64,000 bases of DNA from Coccinella septempunctata. Taxonomy: Eukaryota; Arthropoda; Insecta; Coleoptera; Coccinellidae. Shown here in pieces: positions 47,901 to 56,469 of this stretch (positions are counted from its first letter, which is position 1; the number at the start of each line of letters is the position of its first letter). The DNA lies in the NCBI RefSeq assembly GCF_907165205.1, contig NC_058196.1:13806501-13870500 (forward strand), read 5' to 3'. The notes beneath the pieces were generated by a model. The model saw only the letters and a list, made by a program, of their open reading frames with translations. It searched no databases and had not been told where the DNA came from. Both the position numbers and the translations under genes were made by a program.

Positions 47901-50900
47901 GTTACTACCACGAATCCGAACGTTTCCAACGCCCTCTCTCCTTGCCTGATTATCGTGAAATATACGTTACCTGAAATCTGGGTGTTGGAGTAAATAGATA
48001 TATGCTGCCATCTTCGCTCTGAAAGTAAGGACAGTGAATTGAGCTGTTCCTCGTTTGCTGATCGATGTCGCTTCCTACACCAAACCGGTTGCTGACATCG
48101 AATTAAGGGGCCTATCCTTGTTGTGTTGGGAGTTGTTCTGCTCTGAAAGGATCGAATGAGAACGAAAGCATGGTCAGCATCTTTTCTTTCTCGACGAAAT
48201 GGTATTTCTGTTTTCTGTTAATATGTACTTTGAGTGATGGGGAATTTTAGTTCGATTCAGATCGTTTTTTTTTTTAGATAGAGTCCCAAAACTAGAATGA
48301 CGCCAACATTAGTTCAGCAAAAATGTACTGTTTCCAAAATAATTAAAATTTTATGAAAATAACTAAAATTTCCGAATTTCGAATTTTTTTTCACCCACAG
48401 TGCCAATTTTTGATTAAAGATATCGTTTTTCGCCCATATTAATCTTAGATTATTTTATTATCACCCCTTATTAAAATTATTCTAATTAATTAATCGAAAA
48501 CCTCAGTAAATGTGAATCAAAACAATTTTTTTCGAAATAATTTTTATTACTCAGCTGCATCTTCAACGGTGGAAAGACCGTCAGTCTACGTCCTAAACAT
48601 GCGCGGGTTAAGTGCGTCTTATAATTGATACTGAGAATGAACTGAAGGTCTTTACCAACAGAATCATTCACCGGATAATAATTTATCCATCGGAGTAAGC
48701 CAGGCCTAGATGAAATACCTAATGAGCTCTTGAAGAATGGAGGACATGAACTTATGGTAGAACTAACTGCCCTATACAATAAAATATTGAAGACCCAAAA
48801 GGTACCCCAGGAATGGAAAAAAAGTATCGCCATTCCTGTGTTCAAGAGGGGCGACAAGAAATCCTCCGAAAATTACCGAGGCATAACACTGTTGAATTCA
48901 ACTATGAAATTGTTTACGAACATCCTGGAAACAATACTAATTGAACATTTAACCATGTCGGAAAAACAACAGAGATTCAGAAAAAACAGATCGACCATCG
49001 ACGCCATCTTCACGGTCATGCAGATCGTTGTAAAAGCTGTAGAGTATGACAGGCCAGCATTCATGTGTTTCGTCGATCTTACCAAAGCGTTCGACAGGGT
49101 AAAACTGAAGGATGTAATTGATGTTCTGAGGAAGAAGCGGGTACCTGGAACTATTGTGGACATCATAAAACAGCTCAATCTCAATACAAGCACTCGTCTA
49201 CTGTTGAACCAGAAGCTGACAAAAGAAATTCCAACATCATCGGGAATAAGACAAGGAGACTCTCTAAGCTCTCAATTATTTAAAATCCTCATGATCGACA
49301 TTATTACCCACGTCAAGCAAGCGGGCAGAGGCTACATGCTCACCACTGGGGAAATAAAGATCATATGCTATGCAGATGACGCAGTAATCAAAGCTGAAAA
49401 CGAGGACGACCTGCAAAGGCTTCTGCACGCTTTCTACCAAAAGGCTGCAGAGTACAACATGCAGATATGTCTCCCCAAAACAACACTCGTCGTCGCTAAG
49501 GAACCCATAAGATGCAATCTTGTGGTTGATGACAAGCCTGTAGAGCAAATTATGGAGTTCCAATACCTTGGAGTACAACTTACCTACAGTCAAAATAGGA
49601 CCAACGAAGTAAGAGATCAAGCACACAAAGCCAACCGAATAGCTGGAGCCCTGATGGAGATAATATGGAATAACAAATACATGAACATCCGTGCTAAAAC
49701 CAAGATTTATAAGAATTGCAAAAGACACCTCACATATGCTATAGAAACCCGGGCAGAAAACCAAAAAACCAAGAACACCTTGAGAACAAATGAAATGAAA
49801 ACTCTCAGTATTGCAGGCTACTCTCTGAGAGACATGAAAAGAAGCAGCGACATACGGAAGGAATGCGAAATCGAAGACGTGGTCAGATGGGGTCGCAAAC
49901 GACGACGAGAATGGAATGAGCATGTGAGCCGAATGGATGTGAATAGAATAGCGAGGATTGCAAGGGATGGCTGACACAGTCACGACTTCCTCCAGGCAAG
50001 CCCCCAAAATGGTGGAAAGATTCTTGGACGTTGATCTCACAGGAGAGCTGAAATGGGACTTACAGGCCTAAGGCCTAAATTGCGTGGAAGAAGAAGAAGA
50101 GATCTAGAGTCTAGAGTAAAAAATTAATCTCATTCACTTTTACCATTATAATGTATTGAAGTATTCTATGTCCACTTCATTCGTAGAATAATGTATGAGA
50201 GTCTGGTTAGTGAGTATTTCACTTTTAACACGTTGAGCGCCACAGCGGTCCGTAGGGACCGCTGATAGTCTTACTTGTAGGACCACGGGGGTCCGTAGGG
50301 ACCGCTGTTTTGGAATTAACGTCTACTTTTTAGTAGTATTTTTTTTCGAAGTTTTATTCGAAAAAAATTGAGAAGGTGTTGTTATGGGTATAATAAGGAG
50401 ATTGGACTCGACAAATTTTACCTGTATCGCATTTGCTGTGCGTTTCTATTTTTCTGGGGACCAGAGCGGTCCCGTTGGCCCGCTCATCAATATTCTTGAT
50501 ATCAGGCGGTATTGCACTTTTAGGAAAAATCTGACCAAAGGGATTATCTATATGATATAAGAGCAAAACAAAATATCGACACAAAAAATTTGGCCCCACA
50601 AGAAAATATATCGATATTTGGATGGCGCTCAACGTGTTAAGGTTCCTCCACACCTACGCGGTACTTCGGGAACGGGAGCGGAAACGACTCAGTTTGTTGC
50701 AGGAAGCGGGAAGTATTTTTTCACACCAAAGCGGTGAAGTACACAGTAACGTGACGATCCTATTGTGTGTTTTGGCGAAAAAAAATCGGTTGATATTCAA
50801 ATGGATTGCTTATCTGATGAAGAAGATCCCGCGTCGTTCCCGCTCCAGTTCCTGCAGTACCGCGTTGGTGTGTAGAAACCTTTATGCTGATCGTTTTTAG

Positions 50901-53663
50901 ACATTTTTGAATATAAAGAAGTCATGCGCATTTTTGGATTCGACAAAATAACAAAATTTGGTTATATATTCGAGACAAATGAAGAAGTTTCCACTAATGG
51001 ACGAAAATCGAGCCCAGGATTCCCAACCTAGTCTAGAAGTACCAGAAACAGCCAAAATCAAGCAATTCGGGCTACTCCGCACATTAGAAGCTAATGTTAT
51101 ACCTACAAAATAACTTTTCGCTGAACCAATGTTTTGAAAAAATTCTGAGATTGTTCATGGTGTTCCTGAGAATTGAATAGTTTCTCTCAAGCCTTCGTCT
51201 ATCATTTATTTCAGAAAAACTCTTAATCTAACACTAGTCTAGAAAGCTTACGGGATGCCACCTAAAATGAACGTAAAATAAGCGAATTCATCCATTTCCG
51301 TTATATCCGACTAAATAGGTTGATTTGCCCAATGGTACGTGTCGCTGCTCCTTCCTTTCAACTTTCAAGCCGGTAAGACCACGAATCAAAATAATAGAAC
51401 ATTGTGTCAAAAATACAACCTACAACCTTATAATAATTTTTCAGTTGTTTTGATGAATACATTGTATATATAGGTACCTATAAAACACTTTCAGTGAAAG
51501 TGTATCAATAAATACTACTCGTGCTCACAAAACTCTCAAAAATACTGTCAGCAATCTTGAACTCGATCAAATTTCTGTAAGGTAACAAGCATCTCGATTG
51601 ATATATGACAGAATTACAGTATTTTATATAAGCACTCGAGGTATTTCCTCCGATAACATTTCAAAAACATCATTTACATCAGCATTGTCAGTGACCAAAA
51701 AATACATGAAAAAGTAAATTCTAATTAAAAAAGATATTTGATAAAAGCATCGATCACCATCATCCACAACAACAGGAGTCCATTTCTTCATTTCTAAAGC
51801 CCGTTTGCAACAGCCGAAAATTCTCTAGAGAATTTACTCGTGAATTCATGCACCGTGAATTATTATCTGCAGTTACATACGCACTTTCGATAGTATTAAC
51901 TGTTCAGTTGCATACAACATAATTCCTGCCGTTCTCTTGCCAAAATTCTGTTTAGAATTCTCCAGAGAATTTTTGACTATTGCAAACGGCCTTAAGATAA
52001 GAAGTTAGGGTAGTCATTTATAAAAACACAACTTATCCACTTCTCGTAAGGGGGCATCACTCTTCAATTGTACATGCAAAGATGTGTGTTTTAAAATGAA
52101 AATTGACCTGCTCGAAAATTTTTCTATACAAAATACCGAAGATATGCATTTTATGAGTAACTTTTTCCTACTCTCACCTCCGGTGAAATACTCTGTATAT
52201 TATTAAGATTTACAAGTAGGAATGGGTGATATTGCCTAATAATAATAATACCTTTTTTCAGCATTGCTGTCTTCCTCCAGAATCTGAATACAGAAAAAAA
52301 TTTAGTGAATGTTACCTGGAACTGGTAGGCTTCAGTAAGGGTTGCGTTGTTCTCAATCAATTTCTTCACGAGTTTCATTATTTCAAGAAGAATTCACAGG
52401 TAGAAGGAGCCGAAGAAAGTAACGAGTTGACTCGAAAAATTAGGACTATGCGTTGGATGGATGGTGGTCATAATGGAAGAGAAGGAACATGGATCACCTC
52501 TGGAGAGATCCTTAGTAGTTACGCAGAATTAGGTGAGATTTTTAAAGTTAATATCATAATATCCCAATTTTTGACATAAATGGAAAGTCCTTTAAAGTGT
52601 AAAATGAACTTGAATTCTTCTCCTTAATTTGAAATGAATAATTATGTTCCTTGGGCCATTAGGCATTTTGTACGATGTTTCGGATCTCGCTCATATCGAT
52701 GAAGATGGGTGAAAACTCGAAACGCTGCATAGGACCCAAAAGTGGACGAAAAATTTTTTGGCAAAACCATTTTTGTTATTGCAGATTCGGATTCAGCGGG
52801 AAATTTCACATCCGAATTGATTGAAACCAAAATTTTTTCGTCCATTTTTAATTTCAACCAATTCGGATGTAAAATTTCCCGCTCAATCCGAATCTGCAAT
52901 AACAAAAATGGTTTTGGTCAAAAAATTTTTCGTCCATTTTTGGGTCCTATGCAGCGTTTCGAGTTCTCCATTTCCTGCGTCTTGACCGCACAAACCGAAC
53001 AATATCCTGCACTTCCAGTTCTTCTCGGATAACACTGCATCCTATTCATTTGAAAAATCGAAAAGAAAACGCGTTCTGAATGAACCCCTTTCTCTATGGA
53101 ATGAACTGACGATGCGTATAGGCATTATCGACAACTGTCAATATTGTGCCGCATTTCTTACTGTTGGATTAGCATCTCTAAAAGTTCTTGTAGAGTTCTA
53201 TTTATAGGTATCACTCATTAATTTTCAATGTCAATATCCAAGTGTTTCGCACCTACAATTTATCTCAAGCATTATATTTTATATGTATGTTCTCATAGAA
53301 TGCAACAGAGGGGTGTTCGTTCCAGCATTAAGGGAAATCCGTATGGAATACGAATTTCAGGGAAAGCTTAGTTCTTCAAAACAAATTATGAGTTCCCTCA
53401 TTTTGAAAATATGAATGAAGCAAACTAGACTTAAGTACCTATATGATCCTTCTCTTTCAGGCAAACAAACATATGTTCATGTAACACCCTATCAAGTCTG
53501 CTGCAAAAAAAGACCTTGGATAGGAAAAGAAGAGGCGATATTTACCAGTTCACTTATCAAGAAAAAAGTCGACATAAAAAGAAAACTGCATTTTGAACAT
53601 TCTGTTGGGAATTTGGACGATCATTTCAAATTGCTGCTCGATGTGTTCAAAGAGATCACATAA
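32744..53663 (+). CDS. C2orf69: C2orf69 homologue, mitochondrial putative serine hydrolase
   Basis: Five coding exons, 32744-32953, 43477-43604, 46767-46965, 52262-52532 and 53461-53663, with consistent phases give 336 aa (the human protein is about 385). Family blocks in order: NDVLYCPPFN; NWSLENMSKIL; FVPSLEYGVPKF; the nucleophile-elbow-like GFSKGCVVLNQ (GXSXG, S204); RTMRWMDGGHNG (240-251); HVTPYQV (276-282); and WIGKE. Human C2orf69 is linked to mitochondrial respiratory-chain function and its loss to a severe childhood disease; biochemical activity is not settled. ATG 32744 or 32759 could be the start. The gene covers 21 kb because introns 1 and 3 took in transposons, and intron 1 hosts an antisense gene. 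Confidence 0.93.
32954..33799. other. C2orf69 intron 1, left part
   Basis: Holds the 3' flank of the antisense M13 gene, with TTTATT (AATAAA on minus) hexamers within 70 nt of its stop. A worn MITE at about 33306-33415 resembles the GGCCTGGTTGT family, and TCTAGATGCATATTC-like short repeats occur at 33520-33580. Confidence 0.4.
33800..36697 (-). CDS. Neprilysin-like (M13) ectoprotein without zinc-site residues
   Basis: Single-exon 965-aa type II membrane protein: short cytosolic tail, TM at about 25-48, a long Ser/Thr/Glu-rich stalk (about 50-275), then the M13 fold beginning with C285, C290, C308 and C316 (KMAASSML, EPCHDFYSFACGG). The C-terminus keeps HESSVLPPQFQVLNILQNS. The zinc helix, HExxH in active members, reads HTLDP at 798-802, and the downstream ExxxD region reads ENCGM near 857. 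It should therefore be catalytically dead; a binding or decoy role is inference. The ATG at 36697 precedes the TM segment. It lies antisense within intron 1 of the C2orf69 homologue. Intron-free structure may mean retrocopy origin. Confidence 0.92.
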   Translation of the reverse strand: MTKTYNLVTLYYKGHSPLKKKDNSYLMCLYTMLFVLFAMVIILLLCTVYNFDPTENEDIRIYNTPQPLKKIVASTTTTSTPTTVQNQLNYYFEETPEPIVNWDKVVDFFIGTEETNEENGNAPIEKHTETDGGVPSNTAAAQLASNSSSEEVSQINKKDFNESINVSKVPREHYNEGHKFEAENSFSVTPTTKIKDTGNKSTKNYESPLYNNLIQTESTKKSQLILMDATTPTVKENFFEWPEAIEEVETPPPSSPQNEEVEWVPKFQNLRIGNKTARFEVQKDCESARCKMAASSMLSSINLSIEPCHDFYSFACGGASRGKRYEPDLFSGKSTPKFDFVKKFNCFYKSCLYHEIHFNYRDRIRSTKQMLGNIGMFSFYQRKNNIDLTDVFASLVFLEAMPLFNIDIDVMNSTFIIKILPPDKSLTSKYWSPLKEIRRNCLRITQPENYQSPIDITFLYYDYEECQRNNDYLKSLETAMEELGNFGNMSNIQREMYIEDTLEIVQKDLLSILDEILPVPDIQESVVNLDYTLMNVRELENQFPLIHWQEFFKQVNSGEIETASSVQMYHKEYFLMLFERLSSLETDRLIRGFTAVLFEKYYQEVVLPTPRESRSKFCRVMSRKFFPDISNYLYRRTSINEEFNERKTYLVDVFKSMQRNYKDLLSSLDWLDDASRNSMMNKVKNLKIDTASNDLTRETIYLSELYNELYLKREDFSFNYHAAVYYRRKRFFSLHGKPVENENIFRNFVDHFKEEPVFFYGHNVVCLPDSLVSKTYLDLPRYLTIAKIGFPLAKVIGHTLDPIGIKFGIQLSRNVSSLYKKFVRESKKTLPHHSNFNNLDVVFNLNSRLSEAQRIAENCGMVLLTNSMEEIQHQALLPLASFTFSREKIFFMAMVQEFCKDMSLMEFVIQAHESSVLPPQFQVLNILQNSDVFNGQFSCRPVTKIPHLQFPHLSVLLQRNSDKIT
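36698..37336. other. 5' flank of the M13-like gene
   Basis: Probably holds its promoter. On the minus strand a strong donor, CCTG|GTAAGT (about 36980), could end a non-coding first exon. No other feature. Confidence 0.35.
38099..39673. mobile_element. Inner element with TATGGACGTGCGG ends
   Basis: Left end CTATGGACGTGCGGCCTCAT and the complement of CTATGGACGTGCGGTCCCAT at the right. A third partial copy (GGACGCGCGGACTCACAG) lies at about 39427. Target duplication not resolved. It encloses the hAT MITE at 38310-38928. Confidence 0.5.
38310..38928. mobile_element. 619-bp hAT-type MITE, TSD GCTTGAGA
   Basis: Ends CAGGCCCGCCG and its exact complement; GCTTGAGA is duplicated at 38302-38309 and 38929-38936. 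Interior GC-rich with G runs (up to about 18) that may be unreliable in sequencing. No coding frame. Confidence 0.93.
39884..40008. mobile_element. 125-bp MITE, TSD TAA, CGGCCGGTTTCATAATC family
   Basis: Ends CGGCCGGTTTCATAATCAAA and the complement of CGTCCAGTTTCATAATCAAA. TAA at 39881-39883 and 40009-40011. Near-palindromic throughout. PIF/Harbinger-like target. Confidence 0.88.
40184..40790 (+). pseudogene. Unidentified broken gene split by a MITE
   Basis: Frame 40184-40441 (KLVQQFLTASWQLVDEKYEF, HNYQNLYRMLLFNLYKK) ends at a CAG|GTATAG donor. After an acceptor at about 40494 an acidic tail follows, interrupted at codon level by the MITE pair 40535-40727; past it SENNDMEDSDNE and a stop. 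Exon phases do not agree, so it has decayed. It probably belongs to the surrounding element. I do not recognise the protein. Confidence 0.4.
40535..40727. mobile_element. MITE with partial self-duplication, TSD TTA
   Basis: Same family as 39884-40008. TTA at 40532-40534 and 40728-40730. The left end occurs twice (40535 and 40610), so a full copy follows a truncated one inside a single pair of target duplications. Confidence 0.85.
41621..41922. other. C2orf69 intron 1, no feature
   Basis: AT-rich spacer between two transposable elements, with a CTGTTAGTGTTTACTGTTAG near-repeat at about 41840. Confidence 0.4.
41923..43309. mobile_element. Possible DNA element with GGCGGCTCTAG ends
   Basis: Left CAAAGGCGGCTCTAG and right complement of CAGGGACGGCTCTAGG. 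Flanks TGAATTGT and TGAAAGTT agree at 6 of 8 bases, a worn hAT-like duplication at best. No transposase frame inside. Confidence 0.45.
43477..43604 (+). CDS. C2orf69: C2orf69 homologue exon 2
   Basis: Acceptor TTTTTCAG, donor AG|GTAAGT, phase 0 to phase 2. Encodes FVNWSLENMSKILSM, which corresponds to WENWSLENVA of the human protein. Confidence 0.92.
43605..43933. other. C2orf69 intron 2, left part
   Basis: AT-rich intron sequence. It ends with GTATTTCAG directly before the secreted-type frame at 43934, a plausible acceptor for an upstream non-coding exon. Confidence 0.35.
43934..44098 (+). CDS. Short secreted-type open frame, probably cut by a repeat
   Basis: 54 codons: a classic signal peptide (MNLKLTNFSILSMVIGLLPF, cleavage near CNA|SP), then SPINPIITKNDTWPFQFYFE. 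The frame then runs into CAGGGTGTCCGACGG, which looks like a repeat end, and stops. An acceptor-like TATTTCAG precedes the ATG. I do not recognise the product. It may be a paralogue of the next entry (LTN before the signal core, aromatic W downstream). Confidence 0.35.
   Translation: MNLKLTNFSILSMVIGLLPFCNASPINPIITKNDTWPFQFYFENKCSYRVSDGG
44721..45215 (+). pseudogene. Secreted-type frame with two frame shifts
   Basis: Starts with a signal peptide (MKMLIMSIVFFRLFHEITC from 44739; an earlier ATG is at 44721). It then changes frame twice: the middle piece (MKEQWEYNGISPINAFNRC) is in another frame, and the end (KIYKNLLSLIKKTNKIPKKF, LLDSVISGLIVKTSEYLL) returns to the first frame and stops at 45213-45215. 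The end is helix-rich and non-repetitive. A recent pseudogene, a spliced gene or a sequencing indel pair would all fit. No family recognised. Confidence 0.35.
45564..46246. mobile_element. 683-bp DNA element with AGGGTG ends
   Basis: Left CAGGGTGTGTATTTGA...ACTCGTAC...TTAACAGTAGAT and right complement of AGGGTGAGTCTTCGACTCGC...TTAACAGTAGAT. The two arms keep the same order of blocks. Flanked by TATA/TA repeats, so the exact target size is unclear. Non-coding. Confidence 0.65.
46247..46766. other. C2orf69 intron 2, right part
   Basis: AT-rich; nothing recognised before the exon 3 acceptor. Confidence 0.4.
46767..46965 (+). CDS. C2orf69: C2orf69 homologue exon 3
   Basis: Acceptor CACTTTTCAG, donor GGG|GTATGT, phase 2 to phase 0. 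Encodes SSYSNFVPSLEYGVPKF and a helical stretch up to CKLLNLG. Confidence 0.9.
47095..47570 (+). mobile_element. Decayed LINE reverse-transcriptase fragment
   Basis: Broken plus-strand pieces such as GRCRFHWIPCVCWN, NDLSRITSSASG and NASKTQ-like text match the GVPQGSVL...NDL...FADD...NASKT order of a LINE RT. Many shifts. Lies in C2orf69 intron 3. Confidence 0.5.
47571..48639. other. C2orf69 intron 3, middle part
   Basis: No gene recognised; a mid-GC stretch at 47750-48180 has a 72-aa frame without motif. Confidence 0.35.
48640..50100 (+). mobile_element. 5'-truncated LINE, RT nearly intact
   Basis: A 414-aa open frame (48730-49974), preceded in frame by GLDEIPNELLK, carries a reverse transcriptase: SENYRGITLLNSTMKL, CFVDLTKAFDRV, SGIRQGDSLS and the catalytic YADD (about 49369), then the thumb and an RKRRREWNEHVSRM end block. 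After a stop the GKPPKWWKDS block is recognisable, and the element ends in a (GAA)n tail at about 50087-50100. The endonuclease half is missing. RTE- or Proto-like by tail and layout; not certain. Confidence 0.85.
50229..50636. mobile_element. 408-bp MITE, TSD TTAA
   Basis: Ends CACGTTGAGCGCCA and its exact complement; TTAA at 50225-50228 and 50637-50640. Inside are repeated AGCGGTCCGTAGGGACCGCT-type palindromes. TTAA targets point to piggyBac or Kolobok mobilisation. Confidence 0.88.
50640..50881. mobile_element. 242-bp MITE, TSD TTA, adjoining the previous one
   Basis: Ends AGGTTCCTCCACACCTACGC and the complement of AGGTTTCTACACACCAACGC; both arms go on to GCGGTACT and GGAGCGG. TTA at 50637-50639 (shared with the neighbour's TTAA) and 50882-50884. 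A related, worn copy lies at about 54360-54566. Confidence 0.85.
50885..51794. other. C2orf69 intron 3, right part
   Basis: AT-rich; no gene or bounded repeat recognised. Confidence 0.4.
51798..51992. mobile_element. 195-bp MITE, TSD TAA, GCCCGTTTGCAA family
   Basis: Ends AGCCCGTTTGCAA and the complement of AGGCCGTTTGCAA, inner GAATTCTC motifs; TAA at 51795-51797 and 51993-51995. Same family as 27507-27692. Confidence 0.87.
52262..52532 (+). CDS. C2orf69: C2orf69 homologue exon 4 with the GXSXG motif
   Basis: Acceptor TTTTTTCAG, donor AG|GTGAGA, phase 0 to phase 1. The most conserved exon: ELVGFSKGCVVLNQFL and IRTMRWMDGGHNG. Confidence 0.95.
52714..52965. repeat. Long hairpin with about 110-bp arms in C2orf69 intron 4
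   Basis: AACTCGAAACGCTGCATAGG at the left is mirrored by its complement at the right. The arms continue through GTTATTGCAGATTCGG and CGGGAAATTT with a handful of changes; the centre is GTCCATTTTT-rich. No target duplication was seen. Transcribed with the C2orf69 pre-mRNA it would form a double-stranded RNA stem. Confidence 0.85.
53461..53663 (+). CDS. C2orf69: C2orf69 homologue exon 5
   Basis: Acceptor TTCTCTTTCAG, phase 1. Encodes YVHVTPYQV, RPWIGKEEAIF and the end FKEIT, with TAA at 53661-53663. Confidence 0.94.
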
Positions 53664-54359
53664 GTTAAATACATACAATTCTTTGTTGTTGTTAGATTTA
53701 CTTACTTTTTAGTTTCATTGAAAAAATATGAATTGTTTTAGTTGTGGCATTTTAATAGTTCGTTTCATTGAATATATTTATTGTTTGTATTTGAGCCTCT
53801 TGCTTCCTTGTCTAAAGCGGCGTTTACATTAACGAAACTACCTCGTAAAAGTCACTCGTTTCAAAGGAAAATTCCGCACTACCTAAAACAGAGTGCAATT
53901 CAGAGCGACAACTAGCACAATTATTGGGATCACTTTCAGTGGGCTAGCAAATTTCTCCAACCGCGTTTCCCGTCATATCAATCTCATTTTGTAGCAAGAA
54001 AGAGAAGAAGAAAAATCGCTGCACTCGGTATGATGCCAGTAAGGCGATATCATCTTTCCTTTCATTTCAGAAATGGGAAAGTTTAGTTGAGTTTCAACTA
54101 CATTTTTTCTCTTCTTGCGATTGAAATATTAGGAGTACCTACAAATAAGTTTCCACCGTTTTGAGAGAAATGGCATGTTAGAATTCGTTCAAGAACAACA
54201 TAACCCCATCATATTATTAACTTCGTATTACATAGCATCATCCAAAAATGTCTAAATTTAAGTCTTATAACCGTCATTTGCGTGAACTTTCAATATAAAT
54301 CTTTAATTTAAAAAATAAATTGAGCTGAGGTACATCGATTGCTCGTAGATGCATATCAT
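53664..54359. other. 3' flank of the C2orf69 homologue
   Basis: AT-rich intergenic DNA. No AATAAA immediately follows the stop codon; the first is at about 54315. Nothing else recognised. Confidence 0.4.
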
Positions 54360-54566
54360 GAGGTTGGTTACCTCGAGTGAGAGACCGTGTCAATGTCGTG
54401 TGAGTGTCGCACACCAACGCGTTACTGCGCACAGAACACACTTGACTTACTTTATGGTACTGCGGGAATGCGAACGACGCGGGATCGTCTTCATCGGATG
54501 AGGAACCAATATCAATCGATTTTTTTTCCGCTCCCGTTTTATCGCCTTAGTGGGTAGGAACCTTAA
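54360..54566. mobile_element. Worn copy of the AGGTTCC MITE
   Basis: Contains GGTACTGCGGGAATGCGAAC and CGACGCGGGATCGTCTTCAT, matching the reverse complement of the right arm of 50640-50881, and ends GTAGGAACCTTA. The left end is degenerate. Confidence 0.6.
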
Positions 54567-55539
54567 GTCAGCCCAATCGATCGAAAGTGTTGGGCTGACT
54601 AAGTGTTCCTGACCTGTACAGCGTTTGTGAAAGTAATTTAGGGATGGAATGAGTTTTTGAATAATTTAAATACAGAATATGATGTGTATTAAATTTTCTT
54701 GAAAATATGCAATGCTTTATTGAAACGGCGTATTTGCTATACAAAAAGCAAACGGTATAAAAATATAACCGGTACAAATATGTTAACAGTATCAAAATGT
54801 AACTACCAAAAAAAAAATGAACAATATAAATATAATCAGAATAAAAATATAACCAATATAAGTTGTTTATTTTGATAGTGTCCAACCATTTTCCCTTGTA
54901 ACGAAAACACATTTTCAAGTATTATTCTTGATGTCATCATGCTATATGATATATCATCATGATTACTTTCAATAATAATTATAAATTTGCCAATTGGCAA
55001 GCCCAAGATATACATATTCGATTTTTATTCAAAAATAAAAAAATTTTCATTCAAATTTTGTTTTACTTACCTGAAATACTTCTTTCGATGGAATCTAAAA
55101 AAACCGATTTTTATTAAATTGCATCAAAGAAGCCGCACTTCACACAAAGATGGATGGTATACCGTTTGTCGTAGATACCGACAAACTTGATGAAGCGCAA
55201 AAAACTCGTGGAAATAGGGATAAGCATACATTCCGACGCTCGACAGTTATAATCGAGACCTCATTCGAACATGTCGACGCCCGACAGAAATATTTATGAC
55301 TTGATTGCGGCGCGTTTGAACATAATTCCTATATTTATATTATTTCTCAAAAGAAATTAAAGATTTGCTGATCTTGTGATTATTTTAGGTCCAATTCTAG
55401 GGGAGGCCAGGAATATTTATGTTTTAAGCACCGGCTCGTTACGAGGCGTATACATGAAAACCGAGTTGTGATCTCTTCATTTGCGCCCCTGCGGACCTTG
55501 CCATCTTTGTCACGCCCTAGATACGGCCCTGCCTGTTAT
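54567..55539. other. Intergenic: small hairpin and a degenerate AT-rich minisatellite
   Basis: AGTCAGCCCAA and complement form an 11-bp-arm hairpin at 54568-54602. At 54740-54860 GGTATAAAAATATAACC-like units of about 18 bp recur degenerately. The 116-aa minus frame over this block is a by-product of the repeat. Confidence 0.45.
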
Positions 55540-55547
55540 CTGTGAAC

Positions 55548-55705
55548 CATAGGCGTAGCCAGGGTTGAGTTTCGGGGGGGGTTTTGAAATGAAATTTTTC
55601 TGATTTTGACATATAAATTGAGACTTTTTGAAACTAATATTATGTAACTTTATTATTTCGGGGGGGGTTTGAACCCCCAAAACCCCACCCCTGGCTACGC
55701 CCGTG
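55548..55705. mobile_element. 158-bp hAT-type MITE, TSD CTGTGAAC
   Basis: Ends CATAGGCGTAGCCAGG and the complement of CACGGGCGTAGCCAGG; CTGTGAAC at 55540-55547 and 55706-55713. Two G7-8 runs inside. Confidence 0.92.
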
Positions 55706-55713
55706 CTGTGAAC

Positions 55714-56436
55714 CAAGGAGGTATGAGGTATATCTCCTTGATGTGAACAAAATACAATTGACCGCACCAATGAGTGTTACTTTGGATTGAAGAATAATTT
55801 GAAGGTTTCCCCACTATTAACACAGACTCCAGGAACTAAATGGAGTGAAATCACTTGATTCACTTGTTCGTCTTTGTCCGAACATAGGGAATGCCACGAG
55901 ACTGAAGAGGACTGTAGAAATGCAATTGCTCAGTGCGTGAGAATAATTGATAAATTATCGAATATTGTTATGGATCGCTCCCTGAATCAGTTACTACACT
56001 TTGTAGTTAGTCATCAGATTGGGGACTGCGAATTTGAGGACGGTAGGCGCAGATCACTTGAAAATAGGTGAGGCAAATCGAATATAGAACCAAAAAGTAT
56101 CAACTCTTGACTTGATGGAGTCGTCCAGTTCAATATTGAATAATTCATCACCCATAAATAAATTTATTCTCGCTTTGTGCGATTGCATTTACAGTCCTCT
56201 TCTTTCTCATGTTATTCCCTATTATCGGCGTTAATTTTTCGTTATCTGCTAAATAATTCTATAGATCACTGATTATATCCACAATACCAACTGAATTAAA
56301 ATAAAAGAAATTTAATCAAATCAGACTCAAAATATCACATTTATAAATGAAGAAACTTCATTGATTTTTTTGTGGGGATCAATTATTTTGCCGGTGAGTG
56401 TACAATTATTTCTCAATGGTTTAATGATGCAAAAAA
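55714..56436. other. Intergenic, 3' side of TBCC
   Basis: AT-rich. A 65-aa plus frame at 55874-56071 (ECHETEEDCRNAIAQCVRII...) is composition-wise protein-like but unrecognised. Confidence 0.3.
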
Positions 56437-56442
56437 TTTATT
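56437..56442 (-). terminator. Poly(A) signal of TBCC
   Basis: AATAAA on the minus strand, 27 nt beyond the TBCC stop codon. Confidence 0.6.
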
Positions 56443-56469
56443 CAGAATATTGTATGTAACAAATACACT

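Noticed and set aside
49276..50040. 254-aa minus-strand frame
   Set aside because: It is the antisense of the LINE reverse transcriptase and has no motif of its own.
54568..54918. 116-aa minus-strand frame rich in Tyr, Ile and Leu
   Set aside because: Covers a degenerate AT-rich minisatellite and a hairpin; composition explains it.
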